Origin: Clostridium simiarum
Lineage (GTDB): Bacteria > Bacillota > Clostridia > Clostridiales > Clostridiaceae
DNA: 64,000 nt
Assembly: GCF_018919175.1 (NCBI RefSeq)
Contig: NZ_JAHLQL010000001.1
Span: 124,001-188,000 of the forward strand
Direction: 5' to 3'
The notes under the pieces were generated by a model. The model did no database searches. It was not told the DNA's origin and saw only the letters and a list, made by a program, of their open reading frames with translations. Below are positions 1 through 8,636 of this stretch, in pieces. Each line of letters opens with the position of its first letter. Within the stretch, counting starts at the first letter, position 1. The position numbers and the translations under genes are program-made.

Positions 1-6
1 ATACAT
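1..6 (-). CDS. start of a divergent gene, cut by the window edge
   Basis: On the minus strand an ATG at position 6 is preceded by GAGGTGG (positions 11-17) at a short spacing. This looks like the beginning of a gene running out of the window to the left. Only two codons are visible, so nothing can be said about the product. Confidence 0.35.
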
Positions 7-94
7 AATGCCACCTCACTTTATAAATAATTATAGAAATTTACTATTAATTTTACCATTTTTAAAACTACTATACAATTAAATGCTTGTTAAC

Positions 95-123
95 TTGAGA
101 GTATATGTTATAAATGATATAAT
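95..123 (+). promoter_or_regulatory. sigma-A promoter of cutC
   Basis: TTGAGA (95-100), a 17-base spacer and a perfect TATAAT (118-123) lie 48 bases before the cutC start codon. It is the only good promoter-like match in the short gap. Confidence 0.6.
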
Positions 124-170
124 AAGCCTATATTTATTTAAAAGTATATGAAGGGAGGATATTTATTTTT

Positions 171-785
171 ATGGATTTAAAATTAGAGTGTTGTGTTGGT
201 AATTATAAGGAAGCTAAAAGAGCAAATGATTTAGGAGCTCATAGGATAGAGTTGTGTGATAACCTTTTAGAAGGAGGAACTACACCAAGCTTAGGCACTA
301 TCTCTATGGCAAAAGAAAAATTGGATTCAGAGATTATGGTAATTATAAGACCTAGAGGTGGAGATTTTAATTACAACATTGATGAATTTGAAATAATGAA
401 AAAAGATATATTGCATTGTAAAAACATAGGAGTAACAGGTGTTGTATTAGGTATATTAAATGATGATAATGAAATAGATTTAGAAAGAACGAGAACATTA
501 GTAGATATGGCAAAACCTATGGAAATAACATTTCACATGGCTTTTGACGATATAAAGGATAAGAAAAAGGCTATTGATCAGTTAGTAGATTTAAAAATAG
601 ATAGAGTACTAACAAAAGGTGGAGCTGAAAACGCAATTGCAGGTAAGGAATGCATAAAAGAACTAATAGAATATGCTGAAAATAGAATAATAATTATGCC
701 GGGTGGGGGAGTTACAAAACATAATTACGAAGATTTGTCAAAGTATACAGGAGCTAAAGAGCTACATGGAACTAAAATTTTATAA
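171..785 (+). CDS. cutC: CutC family protein
   Basis: 204 residues, a PF03932 CutC TIM-barrel protein. Visible family marks are the N-terminal LE-C-V region, the stretch IELCDNLLEGGTTPSLGTI, the IIRPRGGDFNY segment, the HMAFDD segment and RVLTKGGAENA. The family was first linked to copper tolerance in E. coli, but its biochemical role is not settled, so a copper role here is not claimed. The protein is somewhat shorter than the E. coli form (about 248 residues), as is usual in Firmicutes. The ATG follows GGGAGG with a rather long spacer. It has its own promoter and is separated from the next gene by a structured region, so it is probably monocistronic. Confidence 0.85.
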   Translation: MDLKLECCVGNYKEAKRANDLGAHRIELCDNLLEGGTTPSLGTISMAKEKLDSEIMVIIRPRGGDFNYNIDEFEIMKKDILHCKNIGVTGVVLGILNDDNEIDLERTRTLVDMAKPMEITFHMAFDDIKDKKKAIDQLVDLKIDRVLTKGGAENAIAGKECIKELIEYAENRIIIMPGGGVTKHNYEDLSKYTGAKELHGTKIL

Positions 786-817
786 AAATTTATAAAGGTA
801 CTTGAATTTAATTTAAA

Positions 818-960
818 AATACGATATGATTATTAGATGAAAGCGGTAACATAACTACAGGTCTTTTGCTTAAAAGATGCTCCTGTGGAATGAGATATAT
901 CAAGGCTTTAGTGCATGTTTGTACTTAAGTTTTAACTATTGCCTGCTTTGATATCGTATT
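818..960 (+). ncRNA. candidate structured RNA before the LacI-type regulator
   Basis: A 143-base segment is closed by complementary arms AATACGATAT (818-827) and ATATCGTATT (951-960). Inside are a hairpin with ACAGG/CCTGT (857-861 and 882-886) topped by TCTTTT/AAAAGA (862-867 and 872-877), and a second arm ATATCAAGGC (897-906) that can pair with 941-954. Part of the second arm competes with the closing stem, so two folds are possible. No poly-T tract follows, and the next gene starts 36 bases later. It matches no riboswitch consensus that I recognise (purine, SAM, TPP, FMN, lysine, c-di-GMP, THF and T-box were considered). It could be a leader element or a chance fold. Confidence 0.35.
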
Positions 961-995
961 CAGATTGCTTCCTAGAATATTAAAGGAGGGTTAAA

Positions 996-2036
996 ATGGC
1001 AGTTACAATAAGCGATATAGCCCAAAAGGCAGGGGTATCATTAGCTACTGTATCAAGAGTTCTAAATGATTCTGGTTATGTAAAAGAAGAAACTAGAGAA
1101 AAAGTGTTAAAAGTTATAAAAGAGCTAAACTATACTCCAAGTGCTATAGCAAGAAGTCTATCGAAAAATAAAACTAATACTGTAGGAGTTATTGTACCAG
1201 AAATAACAAACCCATTTTTTGGAGAAGTTATTAAGGGAATAACTCAAGTTGCTGAAGAAAATGGGCTAAACATAATTTTATGTGATACTGATGAAAGTAA
1301 GGAAAAAGAACTAAAGGCTTTAAAAGTTTTAACAGAACAAAGGATTCAAGGTATAATTATTACGCCAACCTCTGCGGAAGATGAGTTTAATAGTGAATAC
1401 CTTAAAACCTTAGAAAACATGGGAATACCTATAGTTCTAGTAGATGGAAATGTTAAATATACCACTTTTAATGGAGTTTTTGTGGACAACATAAAAGGAT
1501 CTTATGAAGCCACTGAAGCACTTATAAAAGAAGGACATAGAAAAATAGGTATAATTACAGGACGTATGAATTCTAAACCAGCAAAAGACAGATATTTAGG
1601 ATACCAAAAGGCATTATTGATGAATAATATTCCTTTAGATGACAAGTATGTATTCTATGGGGATTATAAGGAGAGTACCTCTTATAATTTAACCAAGAAT
1701 ATACTAAAAATGGACGACAGACCTACAGCTATTTTTGTCTGTAGTAATATGATGACCCTTGGATGTCTTAAGGCTTTATATGAAGATAGAATAAATATAC
1801 CAAATGATATTGCTTTAGTGACCTTTGACAGAATAGAAATATTGAACATATTAGGATTTAATATAAGCTATGTAAATGGACCTTCGGTAGAGATGGGTAA
1901 GTTAGGAATGCAAATGCTGGTTGATATATTAAATAATAAAAATAAAAATGAAATAAGAAGAATTACATTATTACCAGATTTAGTTTTAAAGGGCTCTGAA
2001 AAGTATGGTAGTGATGAAAGTGATAGTATTGAATAA
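996..2036 (+). CDS. LacI/GalR family transcriptional regulator
   Basis: 346 residues. The N-terminal helix-turn-helix is typical (TISDIAQKAGVSLATVSRVLN, residues about 3-24) and is followed by the hinge helix with the LSKNKTNTVGVIVP junction. The rest is a periplasmic-binding-protein-like effector domain. The ATG follows AAAGGAGGG. The gene lies directly upstream of deoB-punA-pdp and a palindromic GAAGCGCT-type operator stands between them, so it is inferred to control nucleoside salvage. The inducer cannot be read from the sequence. A terminator-like hairpin follows the gene. It could also be a CcpA-like global regulator, but the local context favours a specific one. Confidence 0.85.
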   Translation: MAVTISDIAQKAGVSLATVSRVLNDSGYVKEETREKVLKVIKELNYTPSAIARSLSKNKTNTVGVIVPEITNPFFGEVIKGITQVAEENGLNIILCDTDESKEKELKALKVLTEQRIQGIIITPTSAEDEFNSEYLKTLENMGIPIVLVDGNVKYTTFNGVFVDNIKGSYEATEALIKEGHRKIGIITGRMNSKPAKDRYLGYQKALLMNNIPLDDKYVFYGDYKESTSYNLTKNILKMDDRPTAIFVCSNMMTLGCLKALYEDRINIPNDIALVTFDRIEILNILGFNISYVNGPSVEMGKLGMQMLVDILNNKNKNEIRRITLLPDLVLKGSEKYGSDESDSIE

Positions 2037-2071
2037 ATTTTATAATTAGGCTTAAAATATGAAAGTAGTGT

Positions 2072-2119
2072 TTTGGGTTTTCAAAAGACTTCTTTTGAAA
2101 ATCCAAATTTGATTTTTAT
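2072..2119 (+). terminator. terminator after the LacI-type gene
   Basis: A 17-bp hairpin (2072-2088 with 2091-2107, one G-T pair) with a very short loop is followed by a T-rich stretch. It separates the regulator from deoB. Confidence 0.7.
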
Positions 2120-2147
2120 AGATTGAAAAAAGTTTGTTGGCTTTATA

Positions 2148-2168
2148 GAAGCGCTGGAAGCGCTTACA
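2148..2168 (+). promoter_or_regulatory. cre / LacI-family operator before deoB
   Basis: Positions 2155-2168 read TGTAAGCGCTTCCA on the minus strand, a full match to the catabolite responsive element consensus TGNAANCGNWWNCA. The octamer GAAGCGCT is also repeated directly at 2148-2155 and 2157-2164. A weak -10-like TATAGA (2144-2149) lies at its left edge, with TTGAAA at 2123-2128, so the site would sit at the transcription start. It can serve CcpA, the adjacent LacI-type regulator, or both. Confidence 0.75.
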
Positions 2169-2212
2169 AATATTTTATAAGGATTCTTTGATTTATTTTA
2201 GGAGGTATATGT

Positions 2213-3385
2213 ATGATAGAAAGAGTTATATGGATAGTTTTGGATAGCGTAGGAATGGGAGCTTTACCAGATGCAAATAAATATGGAGACGAGATGTCAA
2301 ATACTATAGGAAATGTATCCGAAGCAGTAGGTGGACTAAATCTTCCTAATATGGAGAAACTAGGACTTGGAAACATAGATGGGATGAAAGGGGTAAAACC
2401 CTATGAAAATGCCATAGGATGTTATGCAAGATTTCAAGAAATGTCTAATGGTAAGGATACAACTACTGGACACTGGGAAATGGGAGGAGTTCATTTAAAA
2501 CAAGCATTTCCAACTTACCCAAATGGATTTCCAAGTGAAATAATCAATGAATTTGAAAGCCTAACTGGAAGAGGAGTTATAGGAAATAAGCCAGCTTCAG
2601 GTACAGCTATACTTGATGAATTAGGAGAAGAGCATATAAAGACAGGAAAGATTATTGTATATACTTCTGCAGATAGTGTTTTTCAAATAGCTGCTCACGA
2701 GGATGTAGTTCCTCTAGAAGAATTATATAAAATGTGTGAAATAGCAAGAGCTATGCTAAAAGATGAACATGCAGTAGCTAGGGTTATAGCAAGACCTTTT
2801 ATAGGAGATGTAGGAAACTTCGTAAGAACACCAAACAGGAGAGACTTTTCATTAATACCACCTCATGACACAGTTCTTGATGGGTTAAAAAACAGTGGAT
2901 CAAATGTTATGGCTGTAGGTAAAATAGAAGACATATTTTGCGGAAGAGGTGTTACTGAAGCAGTACATACAAAAGACAATATGGATGGAGTAGACAAAAC
3001 TTTAGAGTATATTAGAAGTGATAAAAAAGGACTTATATTTACTAACCTTGTAGATTTTGATATGAAATGGGGTCATAGAAATGACTTTAAAGCCTATGGA
3101 AAGGGACTAGAAGAATTTGATTCTAGGGTTGCAGAAATATTAAAGGAAATGAAGGATAGTGATATATTATTTATAACAGCAGATCATGGATGTGATCCTA
3201 CTGTTCCTGGAACAGATCACACAAGGGAATACGTTCCATTTTTAGCTTATGGTAAAGCATTAAAAGAAAATGTTAATATGGGAACAAGAAAAGGTTTTTA
3301 TGATATGGGTCAAACTATAGCAGAAATATTTAATCTAGAAAAAGTTAAAAATGGAGAAAGTTTCCTAAAAGAAATAGTGAAATAA
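2213..3385 (+). CDS. deoB: phosphopentomutase
   Basis: 390 residues, full length for DeoB of the alkaline phosphatase superfamily. It interconverts (deoxy)ribose 1-phosphate and 5-phosphate, linking nucleoside phosphorolysis to central metabolism. Metal and active-site segments are visible: the N-terminal [12 protein letters not shown], the TTGHWE phosphorylation loop near residue 85, and the C-terminal [22 protein letters not shown]. The ATG follows GGAGG. It is the first gene of a tight operon with punA and pdp, behind a cre-like operator, so sugar-responsive control is expected. Confidence 0.97.
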   Translation: MIERVIWIVLDSVGMGALPDANKYGDEMSNTIGNVSEAVGGLNLPNMEKLGLGNIDGMKGVKPYENAIGCYARFQEMSNGKDTTTGHWEMGGVHLKQAFPTYPNGFPSEIINEFESLTGRGVIGNKPASGTAILDELGEEHIKTGKIIVYTSADSVFQIAAHEDVVPLEELYKMCEIARAMLKDEHAVARVIARPFIGDVGNFVRTPNRRDFSLIPPHDTVLDGLKNSGSNVMAVGKIEDIFCGRGVTEAVHTKDNMDGVDKTLEYIRSDKKGLIFTNLVDFDMKWGHRNDFKAYGKGLEEFDSRVAEILKEMKDSDILFITADHGCDPTVPGTDHTREYVPFLAYGKALKENVNMGTRKGFYDMGQTIAEIFNLEKVKNGESFLKEIVK

Positions 3386-3429
3386 TTTTAATATAATGAC
3401 TAATATTCTAAATTCAGGAGGTAGTAAAA

Positions 3430-4248
3430 ATGGATTTAATGACAAGATTAAAGGAAGCAGCTAGTTATATTAAGGAAAAAAGTAATTATAAACCAGAAAT
3501 TGCTCTTATATTAGGATCAGGACTTGGAGCTATAGCAGATAAAATAGAAGATGCTGAAAGCTATCCATACTCTGAAATACCACATTTCCCTGTGTCCACT
3601 GTACAAGGCCATGCAGGAAGATTGGTTATAGGTAAACTTCAAGGGAAAATTGTAGTAGCTATGCAAGGAAGATTCCATTATTATGAAGGGTATACTATGC
3701 AAGATGTTACTTTCCCAGTAAGAGTTATGAAACTATTAGGAGTAGAAAAATTAATAGTTACTAATGCAGCAGGGGCAGTAAATAAAGAGTTCAAACCAGG
3801 AGATTTAATGCTTATTAATGATCATATAAACTTTTCAGGAGCTAACCCATTAATAGGAAAGAACTTAGATGAGTTTGGAGCAAGATTCCCAGATATGTCA
3901 AATCCTTATGATAAGGATTTAAGAGAAAAGGTTAAGTCTATAGCAAAATCCATTAACGTTGAACTTAAAGAGGGAGTATACACTTTATTTAGTGGTCCTA
4001 CTTACGAAACACCAGCAGAGGTCAGAATGGCTAGAATATTAGGTGGAGATGCAGTAGGTATGTCAACAGTACCAGAAGTTATTATTGCAAATCATAGTGG
4101 AATGAAGGTTATAGGAGTTTCTTGCCTAACAAATATGGCAGCTGGTATACTAGAGCAACCATTAAACCATGAAGAAGTAATGGAAACTTCTGCTATGGCT
4201 AGAGAGAAATTTATTAAATTAATGGAAAACATAATAAAAAATCTATAA
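3430..4248 (+). CDS. punA: purine nucleoside phosphorylase
   Basis: 272 residues, the trimeric PNP class (MTAP/PNP family). It splits inosine and guanosine with phosphate to base plus ribose 1-phosphate. Signature parts are LILGSGLGAIAD near the N terminus (phosphate loop), the GHAGR segment, MQGRFHYYEGY, VTNAAGAVN, and the late Glu-Met-Ser and Asn positions in GMSTVPEV and TNMAAG. It starts 44 bases after deoB with its own AGGAGG site. The ribose 1-phosphate product feeds DeoB. Confidence 0.96.
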   Translation: MDLMTRLKEAASYIKEKSNYKPEIALILGSGLGAIADKIEDAESYPYSEIPHFPVSTVQGHAGRLVIGKLQGKIVVAMQGRFHYYEGYTMQDVTFPVRVMKLLGVEKLIVTNAAGAVNKEFKPGDLMLINDHINFSGANPLIGKNLDEFGARFPDMSNPYDKDLREKVKSIAKSINVELKEGVYTLFSGPTYETPAEVRMARILGGDAVGMSTVPEVIIANHSGMKVIGVSCLTNMAAGILEQPLNHEEVMETSAMAREKFIKLMENIIKNL

Positions 4249-4270
4249 GAAAGGATATAAGGGATAGTTT

Positions 4271-5596
4271 ATGAGAATGTATGATATTATAACTAAAAAG
4301 AGAAATGGTGAAGAATTAACAAAGGAAGAAATTAGATTTTTTGTTGAAGGATATACTAAAGGAGAAATCCCAGATTATCAAGTTTCAGCATTAATGATGG
4401 CTATATACTTTCAAAAGATGAATATGAAAGAAACGTCAGAACTTACAATGGCTATGGTGGAAAGTGGAGAAATTATAGACCTTTCTAAAATAGAAGGAAT
4501 AAAAGTTGATAAACATAGTACTGGTGGAGTAGGGGATACTACTACATTAATATTAGGACCTATGGTAGCTGCCGTAGGAGTTCCAGTTGCTAAGATGTCA
4601 GGAAGGGGACTTGGACACACTGGCGGTACTTTAGATAAATTAGAAGCTTTTCCAGGGTTCTCAATAGATATGCCCATTGAAAAATTTATTAATAATGTTA
4701 ATGATAAAAAGATTGCCATAGCAGGTCAAACTGCAAACTTAGCTCCAGCAGATAAAAAGTTATATGCTTTACGTGATGTTACAGGAACTGTAGATAACAT
4801 GTCACTTATTGCAGGCAGTATAATGAGTAAAAAAATAGCTTCCGGTGCAGACGCTATAGTTTTAGATATTAAAACTGGTAGTGGAGCTTTCATGAAAGAC
4901 GAAGATAGCGCCTTTGAATTAGCAAAAGAAATGGTTGATATAGGAACTCATGTAGGTAGAAATACCATGGGAGTAATAACAGATATGGATCAACCTTTAG
5001 GATTTGCAGTAGGTAATGCCCTAGAAGTTATAGAAGCTATAGATACATTAAAGGGACATGGTCCAGAAGATTTAACTGAATTATGTTTAACCTTAGGGTC
5101 TCATATGCTTGTTCTTGGTGGAAAAGCAAATAGTTCTGAAGAAGCAAGAGAAATTCTTAAAGAGGGACTAAAATCAGGTAAAGCTTTAGCAAAGCTTAAA
5201 GAGTTAGTAGAGGCTCAAGGTGGAGATGGAAGATTCGTTGAAGATCAAGAATTATTCCCAAAACCATCTATAATAGAACCAGTACTAGCTAAGGAAGATG
5301 GATATATAAAATCCATAAAAGCAGATGATATAGGTATAGCAGCTTTAGTTCTAGGAGCTGGAAGAGAAACAAAAGAAAGTGAAATAGACTTATCTGTAGG
5401 AATAATGCTTCATAAAAAGATAGGTGATTTCGTTAAAAAGGGTGAGGCTATAGCTACTATATATGCAAATGATGACAGCAAGAGAGTGCAATCTGAAGAA
5501 AAGATATTAAAAGCTTATAGTATAGTAAAAGAAAAAGTAGAGAAAAAGCCACTTATAAAAGGTATAGTTACAAAGGATGGTATTAAAAAGTTCTAG
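4271..5596 (+). CDS. pdp: pyrimidine-nucleoside phosphorylase
   Basis: 441 residues, a member of the thymidine/pyrimidine nucleoside phosphorylase family. The conserved glycine-rich phosphate-binding region [10 protein letters not shown] (around residue 81) and the [17 protein letters not shown] segment are intact, and the C-terminal lipoyl-like PYNP domain is present. The start MRMYDII matches the usual N terminus of Pdp proteins. It follows punA by 22 bases and is the last gene of the deoB-punA-pdp operon, closed by a strong terminator. Confidence 0.96.
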   Translation: MRMYDIITKKRNGEELTKEEIRFFVEGYTKGEIPDYQVSALMMAIYFQKMNMKETSELTMAMVESGEIIDLSKIEGIKVDKHSTGGVGDTTTLILGPMVAAVGVPVAKMSGRGLGHTGGTLDKLEAFPGFSIDMPIEKFINNVNDKKIAIAGQTANLAPADKKLYALRDVTGTVDNMSLIAGSIMSKKIASGADAIVLDIKTGSGAFMKDEDSAFELAKEMVDIGTHVGRNTMGVITDMDQPLGFAVGNALEVIEAIDTLKGHGPEDLTELCLTLGSHMLVLGGKANSSEEAREILKEGLKSGKALAKLKELVEAQGGDGRFVEDQELFPKPSIIEPVLAKEDGYIKSIKADDIGIAALVLGAGRETKESEIDLSVGIMLHKKIGDFVKKGEAIATIYANDDSKRVQSEEKILKAYSIVKEKVEKKPLIKGIVTKDGIKKF

Positions 5597-5627
5597 GATA
5601 ACTTTTAATAAATAACTTCGTATATAT

Positions 5628-5672
5628 AAGGATTAGTTTTGACTTAGTTTCAAAACTAATCCTTTATTTTAC
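5628..5672 (+). terminator. terminator of the nucleoside operon
   Basis: A perfect 15-bp stem, AAGGATTAGTTTTGA (5628-5642) with 5650-5664, is followed by TTATTTTA. Confidence 0.9.
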
Positions 5673-5703
5673 TTAGTGATAAATATTAGATATACTAAAA
5701 CTT

Positions 5704-5767
5704 AAGTGAAATTTAGTTGTAACTATTTACACCTTAACTAAATTCCAACTTAAGGTAAATTTCACTT
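5704..5767 (+). repeat. inverted-repeat element after pdp terminator
   Basis: AAGTGAAATTTA (5704-5715) is exactly complementary to 5756-5767. Between the arms lie two smaller hairpins, AGTT/AACT (5715-5724) and CCTTAA/TTAAGG (5732-5737 and 5750-5755), giving a three-way-junction shape. It could be a leader element of the next gene or a small palindromic repeat. No other copy was noticed in the window. Confidence 0.4.
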
Positions 5768-5865
5768 GGTGAGGGATCAATATTAATCATATTATTGGGG
5801 TAGAAAATTAATAGTAAAGAATGTTTAATGGTATTTGATGATTTAGGGATGGAGGAGAAGAGGAT

Positions 5866-6633
5866 TTGGATAAGAGTAAACTTATAAATTGGATATTGCT
5901 GATTTTAGGTGCAATATTTATGGCCTATGGTGTAGGTATAAGCTTTATAGTAAATGGCATTGCAAAGGCTATAATGATAATGGGGGCAGTTTTAATAGCT
6001 TTAAGTCTTTTTAAAAGCCTTGGTAAGAGACATTTAATAATAAAGCATTTTAATAGAATAGATAAGGTAATAAATGTTTTAGTTATTTTATCTTTTATAT
6101 CAGTGTTTATTATAGAAGGCGCTATAGTATACGGGAGCTTTGAAAAAAATAAAGGAAAAACAGATTACATACTAGTTTTAGGAGCAGGATTATGGGGAGA
6201 TGCTCCTTCAGATACTTTAATTAGAAGACTAGAAGGGGCTGTAGAGTTATCGGAAATTAATAAGGATAGCATAATTTTAGTATCAGGTGGACAAGGACCT
6301 GGTGAAACTGTTACAGAAGCAGAGGCTATGGAAAAATATCTTATGGCTAAGGGCGTAGATAAAAAGAGAATAGTAAGAGAGGAAAAGGCCACTAATACTA
6401 TGGGAAATATGAACTTTTCAAAGGAAATTATGGATGAACTTTGGAGGGAGAAAGAAGAATACAATGTAACAATAATAACTAGTAATTTTCATATTTTCAG
6501 ATCAAAACTACTAGCCAAAAGGGCTGGAATGAATGTACAAGCTTATTCTGTAGCAGTAAAAAAGCCTATAGAGCCAGCGTACTATATTAGAGAGTATTTT
6601 GCTCTTATTAAGTCCTATATTTTTGATAGGTAG
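5866..6633 (+). CDS. ElyC/SanA/YdcF family (DUF218) membrane protein
   Basis: 255 residues. There are two or three N-terminal membrane segments (about residues 8-25, 29-45 and 65-88), then a DUF218 domain beginning at DYILVLGAGLWGDAPSDTLIRRLEGAVEL, with the later SGGQGPGETVTEAEAM and ITSNFHIFRSKLLA motifs. E. coli relatives (SanA, ElyC, YdcF) are tied to envelope integrity, and the exact reaction is unknown. The TTG start is supported by GGAGGAGAAGAGGA just before it. It stands alone between a terminator and a weak hairpin. Confidence 0.8.
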   Translation: MDKSKLINWILLILGAIFMAYGVGISFIVNGIAKAIMIMGAVLIALSLFKSLGKRHLIIKHFNRIDKVINVLVILSFISVFIIEGAIVYGSFEKNKGKTDYILVLGAGLWGDAPSDTLIRRLEGAVELSEINKDSIILVSGGQGPGETVTEAEAMEKYLMAKGVDKKRIVREEKATNTMGNMNFSKEIMDELWREKEEYNVTIITSNFHIFRSKLLAKRAGMNVQAYSVAVKKPIEPAYYIREYFALIKSYIFDR

Positions 6634-6921
6634 ATTTATAAAGAAATTAAAAATATCTTTGTTTAAAATATAAAGATGATTAGTGTATCTTTATATTATT
6701 TTGTATATTATTTTGTAATTTCCTATGAAAAATTTAAATTAGGTTAATAAGGTTAATTTAAAGCAAGTTTTGTATTATAATAATTATTAATTGGGTATTA
6801 ACTTATTTATTTAGAAGAATAATTAAAAGCCATGAACTATATTTAATAAGTTAGTTATAATAAATTCTATTAGTTCATTAGAATAATTTAGAGAAATAAA
6901 ACTAACATAGGAGGAAAAAAT
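6634..6921 (+). other. non-coding gap before the ROK kinase
   Basis: An AT-rich gap of 288 bases. It holds one hairpin, AATATAAAGAT (6667-6677) with 6687-6697, followed by ATTTTG, a likely weak terminator for the preceding gene. No convincing promoter or small gene was found in the rest. Confidence 0.4.
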
Positions 6922-7848
6922 ATGAAAAATATAGCTTGTTTTGATGTAGGTGGAACTTTCATTAAGTATGCTTTAATAAACTCAGAGGGAAACATTATTT
7001 TAAAGGATAAATTTCCTTCTCCAAAAGAGAACTGTAGAGAAAACATACCTATGGAAATGGTAAATAAAATAAAAGAATTTCAAAAACAATATAATGTAGA
7101 TAAAGTAGGTATAAGTACTGCAGGACAAGTAGACTCTAAAAAAGGTGAAATAGTATTTGCCTCAGCAAATTTACCTGAATACACTGGTGCAAAACTAGCA
7201 GAATACATTAAAAGAGAACTTAATATAGAAGCTTTTATTGAAAATGATGTAAATGCTGCAGCCTTAGGTGAGAAGTGGAAGGGTGCAGGAAAGCATAGAG
7301 AAGACTTTGTATGTGTAACTTTAGGCACAGGTATAGGTGGAGCTATAATAATAAATGGGAAGTTATATAAAGGAGTTAGCGGAAGTGCAGGAGAGATAGG
7401 ACATACTATAATAAATGAAGGTGGAGAAAAATGTAATTGTGGTTGTAATGGATGTTATGAAAGATACGCATCTACTTCTGCTTTTGTAAGACAATATATA
7501 GAAAAAGCAAAGACTTGTGGTATCGAAGTAATAGAACACATTGATGGGGAAAAGATAATGGATTTAGTGCATAATGGGGACAAGATAGCCCAAGAAGTAT
7601 ATGATGAGTTTTTAAATCATGTGGCTAATGGTTTAGTTAATGTTACACATATATTAGATCCAGGTGTTATAGTTGTAGGCGGTGGAATATCTGCTCAAGG
7701 AGAGGAATTCTTTGAAGCTTTAAAGAAGAAATTTAAAGAAAGAGCTATGGATTCTTATGCAGAACATACTAGTATAATACCTGCACAGCTTGCTAATGAT
7801 GCAGGTATATATGGAGCTTGCTATATAGCATTAGAGGAATTAAGGTAG
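6922..7848 (+). CDS. ROK family sugar kinase (glucokinase-like)
   Basis: 308 residues. The ATP-binding motif DVGGTFIKYALI opens the protein. The catalytic ENDVNAAALGE (near residue 108), the TLGTGIGGAII phosphate motif and the ROK zinc cluster CNCGCNGCYE (around residue 172) are all present, so the enzyme looks active. It likely phosphorylates glucose or a related hexose or N-acyl hexosamine; the sequence alone does not settle which. No transporter or sugar gene is adjacent. The ATG follows AGGAGG. The BusR-like regulator starts only 15 bases after its stop, so the two may be cotranscribed. Confidence 0.88.
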   Translation: MKNIACFDVGGTFIKYALINSEGNIILKDKFPSPKENCRENIPMEMVNKIKEFQKQYNVDKVGISTAGQVDSKKGEIVFASANLPEYTGAKLAEYIKRELNIEAFIENDVNAAALGEKWKGAGKHREDFVCVTLGTGIGGAIIINGKLYKGVSGSAGEIGHTIINEGGEKCNCGCNGCYERYASTSAFVRQYIEKAKTCGIEVIEHIDGEKIMDLVHNGDKIAQEVYDEFLNHVANGLVNVTHILDPGVIVVGGGISAQGEEFFEALKKKFKERAMDSYAEHTSIIPAQLANDAGIYGACYIALEELR

Positions 7849-7863
7849 GTTTTGGAGGAAATA

Positions 7864-8481
7864 ATGAAAAAAGATTCTAATCCAATATATAAAAACATTG
7901 CCTTAGACTTAGCAAATAAAATAATAAAAGGTGAATGGCAGGTTGGAGAAAGGATAAGTGGTAGATCTACCCTGGCAGGTATATACAACGTATCTCCAGA
8001 GACTATAAGAAGAGCCATAGCTCTTTTAGAAGGAATGGATGTGGTTTCTAGCATAAGGGGAAGCGGGATTAAAGTTATGTCTTTATCTGCAGCAGAAAAA
8101 TTTATATCTAGAAATAATGATAATGAGCATATAAAAGCTGCTAAGGAAAATGTTTTTAATATAATTAATGAAAAGAAAAAATTAGATAAAGAGTTAGAAG
8201 AAAACTTAAATAAAATCTCTGATTTCATAGAGAGATTTAATAATATATCACCCTTTTTACTTATCGAAGTAAATATAAAAGATAATTGCAAGGTTTTAGG
8301 CAAAAAGGTTAATGAAATACAGCTGTGGCAACATACAAGAGCCACTATAATAGCATATAGAAGAGAAGGCAACACTGTAGTATCACCAGGACCAGATTAT
8401 ATTTTTACTACGGGAGATACTATAGTTGTTATAGGAAATGACGAGGTATATGATAAGGTTTGTGACTTTATTTATAACTAG
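7864..8481 (+). CDS. busR: BusR-like regulator: GntR-type HTH, coiled coil, RCK_C (TrkA-C)
   Basis: 205 residues from the ATG at 7864, which sits correctly after GGAGG (7854-7858); an upstream TTG lies inside that site. Order of parts: winged-helix DNA-binding domain (about residues 7-75, LADKII..WQVGERISGRSTLAGIYNVSPETIRRAI type), a helical coiled-coil linker (about 80-130), and an RCK_C domain to the end (IQLWQHTRATIIAYRREG...SPGPDYIFTTGDTIVVIG). This is the architecture of BusR, the c-di-AMP receptor that represses betaine uptake in Lactococcus and Streptococcus. The next gene on the same strand is an OpuC-type osmolyte transporter, which strengthens the assignment. c-di-AMP binding is inferred, not shown. 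Confidence 0.82.
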   Translation: MKKDSNPIYKNIALDLANKIIKGEWQVGERISGRSTLAGIYNVSPETIRRAIALLEGMDVVSSIRGSGIKVMSLSAAEKFISRNNDNEHIKAAKENVFNIINEKKKLDKELEENLNKISDFIERFNNISPFLLIEVNIKDNCKVLGKKVNEIQLWQHTRATIIAYRREGNTVVSPGPDYIFTTGDTIVVIGNDEVYDKVCDFIYN

Positions 8482-8517
8482 AATTTTCCATAAAAACTAC
8501 ATATAATCTATAAAAAC

Positions 8518-8560
8518 AAAGTTTCTGTGAATGATAGTTTACAGAAACTTTACATTTTTA
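8518..8560 (+). terminator. terminator after the BusR-like gene
   Basis: AAAGTTTCTGT (8518-8528) pairs with 8541-8551, extended by three more pairs inward, and is followed by ACATTTTTA. Confidence 0.7.
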
Positions 8561-8577
8561 AACCTTTTCACATTTTT

Positions 8578-8617
8578 AAAAGTAACAACTTTGTGTTAAC
8601 ATAAAGTTGTTACTTTT
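8578..8617 (+). promoter_or_regulatory. 40-bp palindrome before opuCA, candidate BusR operator
   Basis: AAAAGTAACAACTTT (8578-8592) and its exact reverse complement (8603-8617) flank a centre that continues the symmetry through GTTAAC (8595-8600). Only one G-T position breaks the 20-bp half. It ends 19 bases before the opuCA start. The outer GTAAC/GTTAC half-sites would suit a dimer-of-dimers regulator such as BusR. It could also act as an RNA hairpin (attenuator or second terminator), since TTTTAATTTT follows. Confidence 0.55.
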
Positions 8618-8636
8618 AATTTTAGGGGGGGATTAG

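Noticed and set aside
7821..8375. 184-codon open frame on the minus strand
   Set aside because: It lies entirely opposite the BusR-like gene, has no ribosome binding site and reads as a low-complexity Ser/Leu/Phe product, which is typical for the antisense of an AT-rich gene.
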